From the NCBI RefSeq assembly GCF_014697615.1, contig NZ_JACJSD010000029.1, positions 22,149 through 86,148 of the forward strand: a DNA stretch of 64,000 nt, given 5' to 3'. Position 1 is the first letter of the stretch. Each line of letters opens with the position of its first letter. The DNA is from Nostoc sp. FACHB-280 (GTDB taxonomy: Bacteria > Cyanobacteriota > Cyanobacteriia > Cyanobacteriales > Nostocaceae). This document shows positions 6,292 to 15,157 of the stretch, piece by piece. The notes under the pieces were generated by a model that saw only the letters and a program-made list of their open reading frames with translations, was not told the DNA's origin and made no database searches. The position numbers and the translations under genes are program-made.

Positions 6292-8307
6292 ATGCAAACT
6301 TCATCTGTGCGTGAGCAAAATAATATCAATCCTTTTTCTAGTTTGATTCAATTTTGGCAAGATATTAAAATAGTTGCTCAACCCTATTGGTATCCCACAG
6401 CAACAGAGGGACGAATATTTTCAGAAGTGATTCGTTCATGGGGAATGCTGATTCTCTTGCTATTACTAATAGTCGGGAGTGTCGGGATAAATGCTGCAAA
6501 TACTTACTGGAATCGTTATGTAATTGATATTGTTATTGAAGAAAGAAGTCTGGATAAATATAATGATACTTTATGGATATCGAGTTTATTTGTTGTAGCA
6601 ATTGTTATAGTTGTTACTTTATTAAAGTATGTTACTAAAAAAGTTGCCCTTGATTGGTATACATGGCTAAACAATTATATTTTAGGGAAATATTTTAGCA
6701 ATCAAGCTTATTATAAAATCAATTTTCAATCTAATATAGATAATCCAGATCAACGCTTATCTCAAGAAATAGAACCGATTACGAAGATTGCTCTGAGATT
6801 TTCCACAACTTTTATCGAAAAGACGCTAGAAATGGCAAGTGCTTTGATAATTCTTTGGACTATTTCTGCACAAATTGCCATGTATTTAGTGATTTATACA
6901 ATTGTGGGTAATTTAATTGCTATTTTTTTAAATCAACAACTGAATAAAATTAATCAAGAGGAAATTCAATTTAAAGCTGACTTGGCTTATTGCTTGACTC
7001 ATGTGCGGAATCATGCTGAATCAATTGCTTTTTTTCAGGGCGAAACCGAAGAATTAAATATTATTCAACGCCGCTTTAATAATGTTCTTCAAAGTGCAGA
7101 ACGTCGCTTGAGTTGGGAGCGAGGACAAGATGCTTTTGCTAGAGGGTATCAGGCTGCGATCGGTGTATTTTCGATGTTCATTCTGACACCTTTATTTTTA
7201 CAAGACAAAATTGATTATGGAGAAATTAATCAAGTTAGTGTAACTTGTTTTATGTTTTCTAATTCTCTGGGAGCATTAATCTCAGAATTTGCTTTGTCTG
7301 GGCGTTTTTCTAGTTATGTGAAACGTTTAGCAGAGTTTTCTGATGCCTTAGAAGCTGTTACTCAAAAGCCAAAGGATGTCAGTGTAATTAGAACACTGGA
7401 AGAAAGTAGGTTAGCGTTTGAGGATGTGACTTTGCAAACCCCTAATTATGAACAGGTAATTGTGAAAGATTTATCACTTGCCGTTCAGCCAGGGGAAGGG
7501 TTATTGATTGTTGGCCCTAGTGGTAGGGGTAAGAGTTCTTTGTTGAGGGCGATCGCAGGTTTGTGGAATGCGGGAACTGGTCGTTTAGTCCGTCCTCCAC
7601 TCAAAGAAGTCTTGTTTTTACCCCAGCGTCCCTACATTATCTTGGGGACTTTGCGGGAACAGTTGCTTTATCCTCATACAGATCGGAAAATAAGCGATCG
7701 CGAACTCGAAGCAATTTTGCAACAAGTTAACCTCCAACACTTGCTGACTCGCGTCAAAGGTTTTGATACAGAAGTTCCTTGGGAAAATATCTTGTCGTTG
7801 GGTGAACAACAACGCCTAGCTTTTGCCAGATTATTAATTACACATCCAAGTTTCACCATTTTAGATGAAGCGACAAGTGCTTTAGATTTGCAAAACGAAA
7901 GTAATTTATATCAACAATTACAAACAACAAACACAACCTTTATTAGTGTCGGACATCGAGAAAGTCTGTTTAACTACCATCAATGGGTTTTGGAACTTTC
8001 AGGAGAATCTACTTGGCGACTGATTTCTATAGAAGATTATCGTCGAGAAAAAGAGACTGGTAAACTATCTGGAACAGAAATAGTTACTATAGATGTTTTG
8101 CCTAAGCATGAATTGAAAATACAGCCAGAATTAGCAGTAACGGCAACAATTATAGGATTGTCTCACAAGGAAATGCAAACATTAACAGACTATTCTCTAG
8201 CTACTATTAGAAGCAAAGCCAGTCAAGGTAAATCTGTAACTGCTAAAGATGGCAAAATATATTACTACAACAAAGACCCAAAGGTTTTGAAATGGATACT
8301 CGATTAA
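6292..8307 (+). CDS. mdnE: ABC exporter of the microviridin cluster
   Basis: This 671-residue half-transporter probably exports or scaffolds microviridin maturation at the cytoplasmic membrane. The membrane domain spans about residues 45-350, with helices near 50-70, 95-115, 180-215 and 285-305, and resembles the ABC_membrane_2/ABCD-like class. The ATPase domain has Walker A GPSGRGKS (408-415), Q-loop Gln445, signature LSLGEQQ (501-507), Walker B FTILDE (521-526) and switch His555. About 80 extra residues after the ATPase (590-671) form a small domain of no family I recognise, ending in YYYNKDPKVLKWILD. Its place between precursor/ligase genes and the GNAT gene matches known clusters. The substrate is inferred from context. 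Confidence 0.85.
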   Translation: MQTSSVREQNNINPFSSLIQFWQDIKIVAQPYWYPTATEGRIFSEVIRSWGMLILLLLLIVGSVGINAANTYWNRYVIDIVIEERSLDKYNDTLWISSLFVVAIVIVVTLLKYVTKKVALDWYTWLNNYILGKYFSNQAYYKINFQSNIDNPDQRLSQEIEPITKIALRFSTTFIEKTLEMASALIILWTISAQIAMYLVIYTIVGNLIAIFLNQQLNKINQEEIQFKADLAYCLTHVRNHAESIAFFQGETEELNIIQRRFNNVLQSAERRLSWERGQDAFARGYQAAIGVFSMFILTPLFLQDKIDYGEINQVSVTCFMFSNSLGALISEFALSGRFSSYVKRLAEFSDALEAVTQKPKDVSVIRTLEESRLAFEDVTLQTPNYEQVIVKDLSLAVQPGEGLLIVGPSGRGKSSLLRAIAGLWNAGTGRLVRPPLKEVLFLPQRPYIILGTLREQLLYPHTDRKISDRELEAILQQVNLQHLLTRVKGFDTEVPWENILSLGEQQRLAFARLLITHPSFTILDEATSALDLQNESNLYQQLQTTNTTFISVGHRESLFNYHQWVLELSGESTWRLISIEDYRREKETGKLSGTEIVTIDVLPKHELKIQPELAVTATIIGLSHKEMQTLTDYSLATIRSKASQGKSVTAKDGKIYYYNKDPKVLKWILD

Positions 8308-8381
8308 AGATTCTCATACTTCATCATTAAGTACATCAATTGTATTGAACGCAAACACAAACAAAAAATTAGGAATTAACT

Positions 8382-8924
8382 ATGCTGAAACAACTGATTA
8401 CTCACAGATTAAATTTAGTACCTTTTAACTTAGATGTAGTACAAGTAGCAATCAAAGGAAATGCCGAATTATCATCATTTTTGGATGTGAAAGTTTTACC
8501 TGATTGGTATTGGCATGATGATGAGTTTATGAACAATTTCTCTATGATTGCAGATATTTTATCCAAATATCCCTTTCAAAGAGAATGGGGTTGGGGAAGT
8601 TTAATCATTCATCAAGCGGATAACACCCTTATTGGCCACGTTATGGTGAAAGTAATTCCTGATAGCACAGGTACACCCACTGGTTCTTTAGAAATTGGCT
8701 ATTATGTAGCGCCATCATATCGACAACATGGGTACGCATCAGAAGCGACAAAAGCTGTGATTGATTGGGTATTGTCTCAACCCCATATAAAAAATGTAAC
8801 TGCTGGATGCGATCGCGATAATATAGCTTCTAAGCGAGTGTTAGAAAAAATCGGTATGGAGCTTGTAGAATCACGCCAGAATTGTTTGGTCTGGAAATTA
8901 TCTAAAACAGCTACTGTGCCGTAA
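8382..8924 (+). CDS. mdnD: GNAT N-acetyltransferase of the microviridin cluster
   Basis: This 180-residue GNAT enzyme of the RimJ/RimL type has the acetyl-CoA binding region LEIGYYVAPSYRQHGYASEA and the C-terminal motif NIASKRVLEKIGM. In characterised microviridin clusters the equivalent enzyme acetylates the N terminus of the trimmed tricyclic peptide. It lies 74 bases after the exporter gene on the same strand and completes the B-C-E-D tailoring set. Start ATG 8382 gives the expected full-length N terminus (LKQLITHRLNLVPF). General acetyltransferase activity is certain from sequence; the peptide substrate is inferred from context. Confidence 0.85.
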   Translation: MLKQLITHRLNLVPFNLDVVQVAIKGNAELSSFLDVKVLPDWYWHDDEFMNNFSMIADILSKYPFQREWGWGSLIIHQADNTLIGHVMVKVIPDSTGTPTGSLEIGYYVAPSYRQHGYASEATKAVIDWVLSQPHIKNVTAGCDRDNIASKRVLEKIGMELVESRQNCLVWKLSKTATVP

Positions 8925-9006
8925 TTTTGCCTGGTTTTTTGCATTAAATCTTTAGGTGTTGCAATTGATAAAAGTTTGGGGCTAATTATATTTTTTAGAA
9001 TCTGTG

Positions 9007-10689
9007 ATGTTAGCTAAAAAGCAGAAAAAATTAATTACTTATGAATCGATTACGATTTATGAAAAAAAATATAAGTTCCCGATTCTAAAAAATCCTAAGT
9101 TAAAGAAGGTTCAAAAAAAAATTAAAAAATGTCAAACCTTAATTAAAGAAGGTTATAAATCTCATGGTTACTTGTGGGGATTAATTAAACGTAAACAAGA
9201 AATTAGTCAAGTTGAGGTTTTAGCAGAAGTTAAATTATTAATTAGGGATTATACTCAACTGTTAGAGTTTTTGGAAAGTTATAAAGATAGTTATCAAGAA
9301 TTTTTATTAAAATTTATCGATGATTGGAAGAATTTATTTAACCAAAAATACAGCGAAATTAGAAAAATTAATGAAGAGAGAAATAAGCTAGAAATTAAAA
9401 ACTTTAAGAATTCCCAAATTCTCGAAAAATTAAAATGGGAGAAAGAAGAAAATTTAAAATCTACTTTACTATTAAGTAATACTAATCTTTTAATTTTAGA
9501 AAAAGTTCAATTGCTCAGTGCGGGAATTAAATGTTTAGGAGAAGATACTAAAAATCAGCAGCGAGCTATTCAGCAAATAGCTAAAGATATAGAAATATAT
9601 CAAGAAATCTATGAATATCAACTCAAAGCGACAAAAATTCGCCAAGAAATTGCCAAAATAGCAGAAACCGCAATTAATTTGGAAAATTCTCTGCAAGATT
9701 ACTTTAGTCCATTGCAGTCTTTAATAGATGAGGTGGTAAAAGTAGATGCAGATTTTTATGCAACTGTAGGAGAAATTCAAAATTTAGCCAGCAGTAATTT
9801 AAATTCTGAAGTAAATTTATTAAAATTCCAAGATAATAATACAATTTCTCATAATATTCTTAATTTATTAGTAGCCAGTTACGAAAAGCAAGATAGGCTG
9901 CCAGATGCTTTTTTTCAAGTACAATTATTAGATGCTCAAAGTTACGATTTTAATATCAATCACGATGAAATAACTGTCAATCAAGCGATTTGCTTAATAT
10001 CTAATTATATGTCTACCCAACTGGTAGCCCAAAAAGAAGCACTGGGGATAGTAGAGATAGAGAGAATTGATACTAGAGCAGAAATTCCGATCGCAAAAAT
10101 TGATTTACCAGAAGTAGCGCAGGATGATATTAAGTTTAGCCAAGCAGAATTGCAGTTTACAACAACAATTGATTACAGTAAGTTGCAAAGTTTACTAGCA
10201 AATTCTAAATGGCAAGAAGCTGATATTGAAACAGCGAAATTAATGTTGCAAGTTATGGGTAAGAGTGATTGGAATGAAGTTTATCGGGAAGATATTTTAA
10301 GTTTTTCTTGTCAAGATTTTCATCATATTGATCAACTTTGGCAAAAATACAGTCATGGTTATTTTGGCTTTAGTGTTCAACAAAGTATTTGGGATGAAAT
10401 TGGTGGACAAGTTGATTATGAAACAGAAAAAAAATTAGGCGATCGCCTGGGGTGGCGAAAAGCAGGAAAATGGTTACAATACGAGCAATTAACTTTTAAA
10501 TTATCCCCAAATACACCAATGGGACATCTACCAGTTAAATGGTTACACTACGACCAAGATACTGTTAGCATATCTTCTAATTTATCTGTAGAGCCGATGT
10601 CAATGGGTGCTTGGCGCGTTGGTTCTTGGTTGGTGTGGCAAATGCACCTATTTTTGACTCGCGTGAAAGTTTGTAACAACAATTGGTGA
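9007..10689 (+). CDS. Coiled-coil protein with C-terminal GUN4 domain
   Basis: This protein of about 560 residues has two regions. Residues about 1-260 are Lys/Glu-rich and predicted coiled coil, with unusually AT-rich DNA. Residues about 388-520 form a GUN4-like domain: WQEADIETAKLMLQVMG, CQDFHHIDQLWQKYSHGYFGFSVQQSIW and LGDRLGWRK. Classical GUN4 binds porphyrins and stimulates Mg-chelatase; many cyanobacterial GUN4-domain proteins instead have other modules attached and unknown roles. A GTG at 9004 directly precedes the ATG used here. It lies 80 bases after mdnD on the same strand, but a role in microviridin production is not implied. Codon and base composition differ from the kinase genes that follow. 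Confidence 0.75.
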   Translation: MLAKKQKKLITYESITIYEKKYKFPILKNPKLKKVQKKIKKCQTLIKEGYKSHGYLWGLIKRKQEISQVEVLAEVKLLIRDYTQLLEFLESYKDSYQEFLLKFIDDWKNLFNQKYSEIRKINEERNKLEIKNFKNSQILEKLKWEKEENLKSTLLLSNTNLLILEKVQLLSAGIKCLGEDTKNQQRAIQQIAKDIEIYQEIYEYQLKATKIRQEIAKIAETAINLENSLQDYFSPLQSLIDEVVKVDADFYATVGEIQNLASSNLNSEVNLLKFQDNNTISHNILNLLVASYEKQDRLPDAFFQVQLLDAQSYDFNINHDEITVNQAICLISNYMSTQLVAQKEALGIVEIERIDTRAEIPIAKIDLPEVAQDDIKFSQAELQFTTTIDYSKLQSLLANSKWQEADIETAKLMLQVMGKSDWNEVYREDILSFSCQDFHHIDQLWQKYSHGYFGFSVQQSIWDEIGGQVDYETEKKLGDRLGWRKAGKWLQYEQLTFKLSPNTPMGHLPVKWLHYDQDTVSISSNLSVEPMSMGAWRVGSWLVWQMHLFLTRVKVCNNNW

Positions 10690-10737
10690 TCAAGTCAGAG
10701 ACTATTGAGCGAGATATTACTACTTTATCTTTGAAAG

Positions 10738-12858
10738 TTACTGCTCTGTTCCCACAGGTGTGGGCGTTTCTGTAGGTGTTTCTATTGGTGTGGGCGTTTC
10801 TGTGGGTGTTTCTGTAGGTGTGGGTGTCTCTACAGGGATGGGACTTTCCGCAGCGATGGTAAGTTGATAATCGACTGGGGTTGTGGCTGTAGAAACAATC
10901 ACAAACTCGTAGTATCCTTTTTCGGGTAACTCTGTAGTTAAAGTGCGTTTTGTCGAGTCTTCTAAGAGTTTGAGTTTGCCAGAAGGGGAATAAATTGATA
11001 ACAAAACTTTGGAATTTGCTTTCAGGTTTAAATCCAAAGTTTGCCCTTTGGCTAGTCCAGCAATGAAGACTTTACCACTTCCTGGTTTGAGAGTTCCATT
11101 GACTGTTTCACTTGTTGCGCCTATATCAAAGACAATCTTGGCAAAAGCGTTGCCATTGAGGATAGCATTTAGTTGATCGTTAACAAACCCATGCCAAACT
11201 TGACCGATGGGTTCCTTCATAAAATCTCGGCCACGTTGTTCGGGAAAGACGCGGTAAAAAGCTGCATCGCCTAAATCATATAAAGCGCGACTCCCAACGT
11301 TAATATTATTTACGGCAGCTTTCCAGCGATCGCGGTCTGTTGCGTTATAATTCCCTAATTGCCGTCGGGATTGGTCAGTGAGAAAGGCAAGTTTACCTAA
11401 TAATTCATCCGCAGTTTTATCCCAAGTCGCCCGCAAATTTTCATCTTCGGGTTTATTGCTGAGGGTGCGTCCTTGTAAACTCGGATTTCTCCGCCAAAAG
11501 ATTTGATTCACCAAGTTTATATAAAAGTCTTGATCAATTCCCAGTGCTTGACGGCGATCGCTTAATTTTTCTTTGCGTTGCTTTTCTTCTGGGGAATAAT
11601 TCTCGGAAGCATCCACAGGTTGAGTCACCGTCGGGGTGGGTGTGGGTTCAACTTTTCCACCATCATTACGATTGCGATTTGTGCCTAACCAAACTACCCC
11701 AATCACACTTACTAAAGCTAATGTTGCCACAAAAGTTTTTGTCGGTGTCCAACGGCTTTGGGGTTGGGGTATGGGTGCGGGAGAGGGTGAAATTGGGCGG
11801 GGTGGTATGGATTTAATATGAGGAGAAGGGGAGACAGCGACAGTTGCAGATGTTTCTGGCGCTGGTGGTAATGGTGGTTGAGTAACGGCGTAGTTACTTG
11901 GTGTTGGGTTTAGGGCTTGCAGAACTTGACTAGCAGATTGATAGCGATCGCTTGGTCGGGGTGCTAACATTTTGTCTAACACCTGTCCTAACATCGGACT
12001 CAGACTAACTTCTTGATGCCATTTCCAAGTTAGGGTGTAGTTATCTAATAATTCTTGTGGTTGTTTACCTGTTAATAATACTAATATGGTGACTGCCAAC
12101 GCATATAAGTCACTGTGGGGAGATACTGCACCAGTTTGCATTTGTTCCGATGGTGCAAAACCGATTTTTCCTAATAAAGTCGGTGCAGGCATTTGACCAG
12201 CTGCATCTGGTTGGTAATATTGAGAAGCTACAGTGGCGACTACTTGTTTCACACCACCAAAATCAATTAAGACTGGCAGTTGGTCGGCGGTGCGTAAAAT
12301 TAAATTATCTGGGGAAATATCTCGATGAATTACACCCAGAGAATGAATATAATCTAAAACTGGTAAAATTTGCTGTAAGAGTTGCCTGACTTCTACTTCT
12401 GTAAATCGTAACCCTTGCTGCTTGCGGGTATTTAATAACGAGTTGTAAGTTTGTCCTTCGACATAATCTTGGACTAAAAACAAATATTCCTTACCTTGCA
12501 AATTTGTGCGAAACAGTTCCCGAAAGCGGGGAATTTGGGGATGTTGCAATTTGTAGAGAACACTGGCTTCGCGCTGAAACAGTTCTTCGGCTTTTTGCAG
12601 CACATAAGCTGTTTGCACTTGGGGAGAAAATTCCTTTAAAACACAAAGTTCACGGAAACGGTTAATATCTTCCGCTAAATAAGTGCGTCCAAACCCACCT
12701 TGTCCGAGTTGACGAACAATTACATAGCGATCGCTTAAAGTTAACCCAGGTTGGATACCATAACTTACAGGTATCTCTTGCAAATTTTCACCACACTGGA
12801 GACAAAACCGACTACCTGCGGGATTTACATGACCTTTAGAGCAATAAAATTTAGTCAT
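10738..12858 (-). CDS. Zinc-ribbon Ser/Thr protein kinase with extracytoplasmic domain
   Basis: This 706-residue Hanks-type kinase has an N-terminal zinc ribbon with Cys6, His10, Cys19 and Cys22. The kinase domain (about 45-315) has glycine loop GQGGFGRTY, Lys75, HRDISPDN (Asp180) and DFG Asp199 in the form DFGGVK. A Pro-rich linker leads to one transmembrane helix near residues 370-390, then an outer region with a PPC-like beta domain (SGKVFIAGLAKGQTLDLNL) and a C-terminal run of TPT/ETPT repeats. It should phosphorylate proteins in the cytoplasm in response to an outside signal. It is a close paralogue of the next gene, 108 bases away on the same strand, and converges with the GUN4 gene. 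Confidence 0.87.
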   Translation of the reverse strand: MTKFYCSKGHVNPAGSRFCLQCGENLQEIPVSYGIQPGLTLSDRYVIVRQLGQGGFGRTYLAEDINRFRELCVLKEFSPQVQTAYVLQKAEELFQREASVLYKLQHPQIPRFRELFRTNLQGKEYLFLVQDYVEGQTYNSLLNTRKQQGLRFTEVEVRQLLQQILPVLDYIHSLGVIHRDISPDNLILRTADQLPVLIDFGGVKQVVATVASQYYQPDAAGQMPAPTLLGKIGFAPSEQMQTGAVSPHSDLYALAVTILVLLTGKQPQELLDNYTLTWKWHQEVSLSPMLGQVLDKMLAPRPSDRYQSASQVLQALNPTPSNYAVTQPPLPPAPETSATVAVSPSPHIKSIPPRPISPSPAPIPQPQSRWTPTKTFVATLALVSVIGVVWLGTNRNRNDGGKVEPTPTPTVTQPVDASENYSPEEKQRKEKLSDRRQALGIDQDFYINLVNQIFWRRNPSLQGRTLSNKPEDENLRATWDKTADELLGKLAFLTDQSRRQLGNYNATDRDRWKAAVNNINVGSRALYDLGDAAFYRVFPEQRGRDFMKEPIGQVWHGFVNDQLNAILNGNAFAKIVFDIGATSETVNGTLKPGSGKVFIAGLAKGQTLDLNLKANSKVLLSIYSPSGKLKLLEDSTKRTLTTELPEKGYYEFVIVSTATTPVDYQLTIAAESPIPVETPTPTETPTETPTPIETPTETPTPVGTEQ

Positions 12859-12876
12859 TAGTGCTGAGTGCTGAGT
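12859..12876. repeat. GTGCTGA heptamer repeat
   Basis: Two tandem copies of the heptamer GTGCTGA lie between the two kinase genes. The same heptamer occurs at 16249-16296, 25660-25674, 29114-29138 and 31362-31375. It belongs to the STRR class of Nostocales repeats. Confidence 0.6.
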
Positions 12877-12966
12877 TTTAAGTAATATATTTTCGTTTTA
12901 TTCCCCCTGCACCTCTGCACCCCTACACCCCTGCTTCCATACTCACTCATCACCCTGACACCTTAA

Positions 12967-14652
12967 CTAATTGTTCGATTGTATTTTACTAACTTTATCA
13001 GCCGCGATCGCATACCAAATTTGACCGTAAGTTTGTTGCTGCTGTTTCTCCCGTTGTTTTCCAGGAAATAACTCTTCAAATTTTTGATTGGTTTCTCTGT
13101 TCAACTGACTCATTGTATAGTCACCGAACTTTCCACTTCTGGCTTGCTGTCTCCATCTTTCGTAATCTTGTTGAGTATAACTACCCAATTTCCGGCGGGC
13201 GGTGGGACTAAGTTCAGCCTGTTCTAGTTTATCCAACAAGTCATCAGCAATTCTCAACCATTCATCACGCAAAGCCTTATCTTCTGATTTTGAGGTGATG
13301 GTTCGTCCTTGCATTTCCGGCTTTTGGCTATAAAACAACGAGTCTACCATACGAATAAAGAAGCCTTCGGAAATTTCTAATTCTTGGCGACGCGCCATTA
13401 CATCCCCGTTTCCTTTATTGCTGACTGGTTGCGCTAGGGGATTCGGTAAAGATGGCATTGTGGGCAAAGAAATTGAAGGTATGCTGATAGATGTGATACC
13501 CCGCACTACCGCATTCACCGCCGCCCAAGTTCCCGCCACGGTTAACCCGACTATGGCTGTACCCGCCATACTCACAGCAAAGGGACGCAACCACATAGGT
13601 AAAGGTAATTTACGGCTAACAGCTTGAGTTCTTTGATGAATTTTACTGACAATGGCGTTAGCGCGTTTCTGCCCTGGGGCGACGATTTGAGTTTTCAACT
13701 TGGTAATATAAGGATTGCTGGGTTGGGTAACAGCAGGCGATGGTAAATCTTTGAGAACTTGTTCGGCTGTTTGATAGCGATCGCTTGGTTTATAAGCCAG
13801 CATTTTTTTCAATACCGATTCTAATTTGGGGCTAACTTTAATTTCTTTACCCCAATACCACATCCCTTGATAGCTATCGTATAATTTTTGCGGTTCCTTC
13901 CCTGTTAATAATACGAGTATCGTCACCGCTAAAGAATATAAATCACTGCTTAAAAATACTTTTCCTTGACGAATCTGTTCTTCTGGTGCGTAGCCTTTTT
14001 TACCTAATAAAGTGTGATTAACAGCTAACTTAGTGAACCAAAAACCCTGGGAAGCTGGTAACTGCTTCACCCCACCAAAATCAATCAATACAGGTAAATG
14101 GTCTGAACGTCGCCAAATTAAATTATCGGGTGAAATATCGCGGTGAACAACATCTTTTGAGTGGATGTAGGACAACACAGGTAAAATTTGTTGCAGCAGC
14201 AAAATGACTTCTTCTTCACTAAAAGTTTGTCCTTGGGCTTGACGCTGTTCTAATAACTGGCAATAATTTTCACCCTGGATATAATCTTGCACCAAAAAGA
14301 AAAAATCTTTACTGCCGATTTGCACCTGTAAAGAAGCATGAAACCGGGGAATTTGTGGGTGCTGGAGTTGCTTCAGCACATTGGCTTCTCTTTCAAATAA
14401 CTCCTTGGCTTTTTGTAAATCTTGCTGTGCTTGGACTTGGGGTGCAAATTCCTTCAGCACACACATTTGATTCGCTTTTTGTTGATCTTCCGCTAAATAA
14501 GTACGTCCAAAACCGCCCTGCCCTAGCTGACGTATAATTTGATAGCGTTGATTAACAATCTGCCCAACCGCAAGCGGTAACGGTTCACCACAAGAGGTAC
14601 AAAACCGATTACTTTCAAAATTTGCGTGTTGTTTACTGCAATAAACCTGCAT
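12967..14652 (-). CDS. Zinc-ribbon Ser/Thr protein kinase
   Basis: This 561-residue paralogue of the downstream kinase has a zinc ribbon with Cys5, His9, Cys18 and Cys21 in the same spacing. The kinase domain spans about 36-305 with GQGGFGRTY, Lys67, HRDISPDN (Asp172) and Asp191 in DFGGVK. A transmembrane helix lies near residues 365-390 (AGTAIVGLTVAGTWAAV), followed by an outer domain of about 170 residues that shares the LEISEGFFIRMVDSLF/GRTITSKSEDKALRDEW pattern with its neighbour. It lacks the PPC-like and TPT-repeat tail of the other copy. The pair probably arose by tandem duplication; targets are unknown. Confidence 0.86.
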   Translation of the reverse strand: MQVYCSKQHANFESNRFCTSCGEPLPLAVGQIVNQRYQIIRQLGQGGFGRTYLAEDQQKANQMCVLKEFAPQVQAQQDLQKAKELFEREANVLKQLQHPQIPRFHASLQVQIGSKDFFFLVQDYIQGENYCQLLEQRQAQGQTFSEEEVILLLQQILPVLSYIHSKDVVHRDISPDNLIWRRSDHLPVLIDFGGVKQLPASQGFWFTKLAVNHTLLGKKGYAPEEQIRQGKVFLSSDLYSLAVTILVLLTGKEPQKLYDSYQGMWYWGKEIKVSPKLESVLKKMLAYKPSDRYQTAEQVLKDLPSPAVTQPSNPYITKLKTQIVAPGQKRANAIVSKIHQRTQAVSRKLPLPMWLRPFAVSMAGTAIVGLTVAGTWAAVNAVVRGITSISIPSISLPTMPSLPNPLAQPVSNKGNGDVMARRQELEISEGFFIRMVDSLFYSQKPEMQGRTITSKSEDKALRDEWLRIADDLLDKLEQAELSPTARRKLGSYTQQDYERWRQQARSGKFGDYTMSQLNRETNQKFEELFPGKQREKQQQQTYGQIWYAIAADKVSKIQSNN

Positions 14653-14708
14653 GGTGCTGAAGGATAAGGTAGGGTTTTTATAAATTACTACAGCTGAGGT
14701 AGTTCTGT

Positions 14709-14886
14709 TTACGGACAGCTCACCATATACACCAATCTTCTTAAAATAGACTCTATTGGTGGTAAGGGATACTCAGTCAAATCAATAGTAATTGTACTGT
14801 CTTGCAATCGCAGAAAACGCCAAACTGTGCCAGTAGTAACAGTTCCATAAATCGTATCTGCAACACATTGTCCTAAACCGCCTTTT
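14709..14886 (-). pseudogene. C-terminal remnant of an uncharacterised cyanobacterial protein
   Basis: On the minus strand a frame of about 58 codons reads GGLGQCVADTIYGTVTTGTV, then WRFLRLQDSTITIDLTEY and PLPPIESILRRLVY before a TAA at 14709. This pattern resembles the C terminus of a widespread cyanobacterial hypothetical family I know only by look. Upstream the frame is closed by TGA next to the GGL segment and there is no start codon, so only the tail survives. It lies next to the repeat element at 14910-15005. Confidence 0.55.
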
Positions 14887-14909
14887 CAGAGTCAGGTGGA
14901 AATCTTTAG

Positions 14910-15005
14910 GACTTAAGCAAGAACTCTCTTAAACTCTTAGAACTTCTTGTCCTTTGCGTCCTTTGTGTCCTTTGCGGTTCGTTTTTTCATACTTCTGCGT
15001 AAGTC
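14910..15005. repeat. MITE-like element with GACTTA(A/C)GCA ends
   Basis: GACTTAAGCA (14910-14919) and TGCGTAAGTC (14996-15005) are inverted ends matching at 9 of 10 positions. The interior has tandem CTTTGCGTC/CTTTGTGTC units like the element at 3342-3451. The remaining bases up to 15157 hold no gene I can support. Confidence 0.5.
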
Positions 15006-15157
15006 ATAATCTTGAATAACTCTTGGCAAACTAAACTGGCTGTACGACATATTAGTTAGTAAAGTTTTTAGCCAACTGAACACTCAGCTTTACTTTGCGT
15101 TTACCAGTGCGTTTAAAATCAAATCTAGCTTGATATTCAACGACTGGATATAGATTT

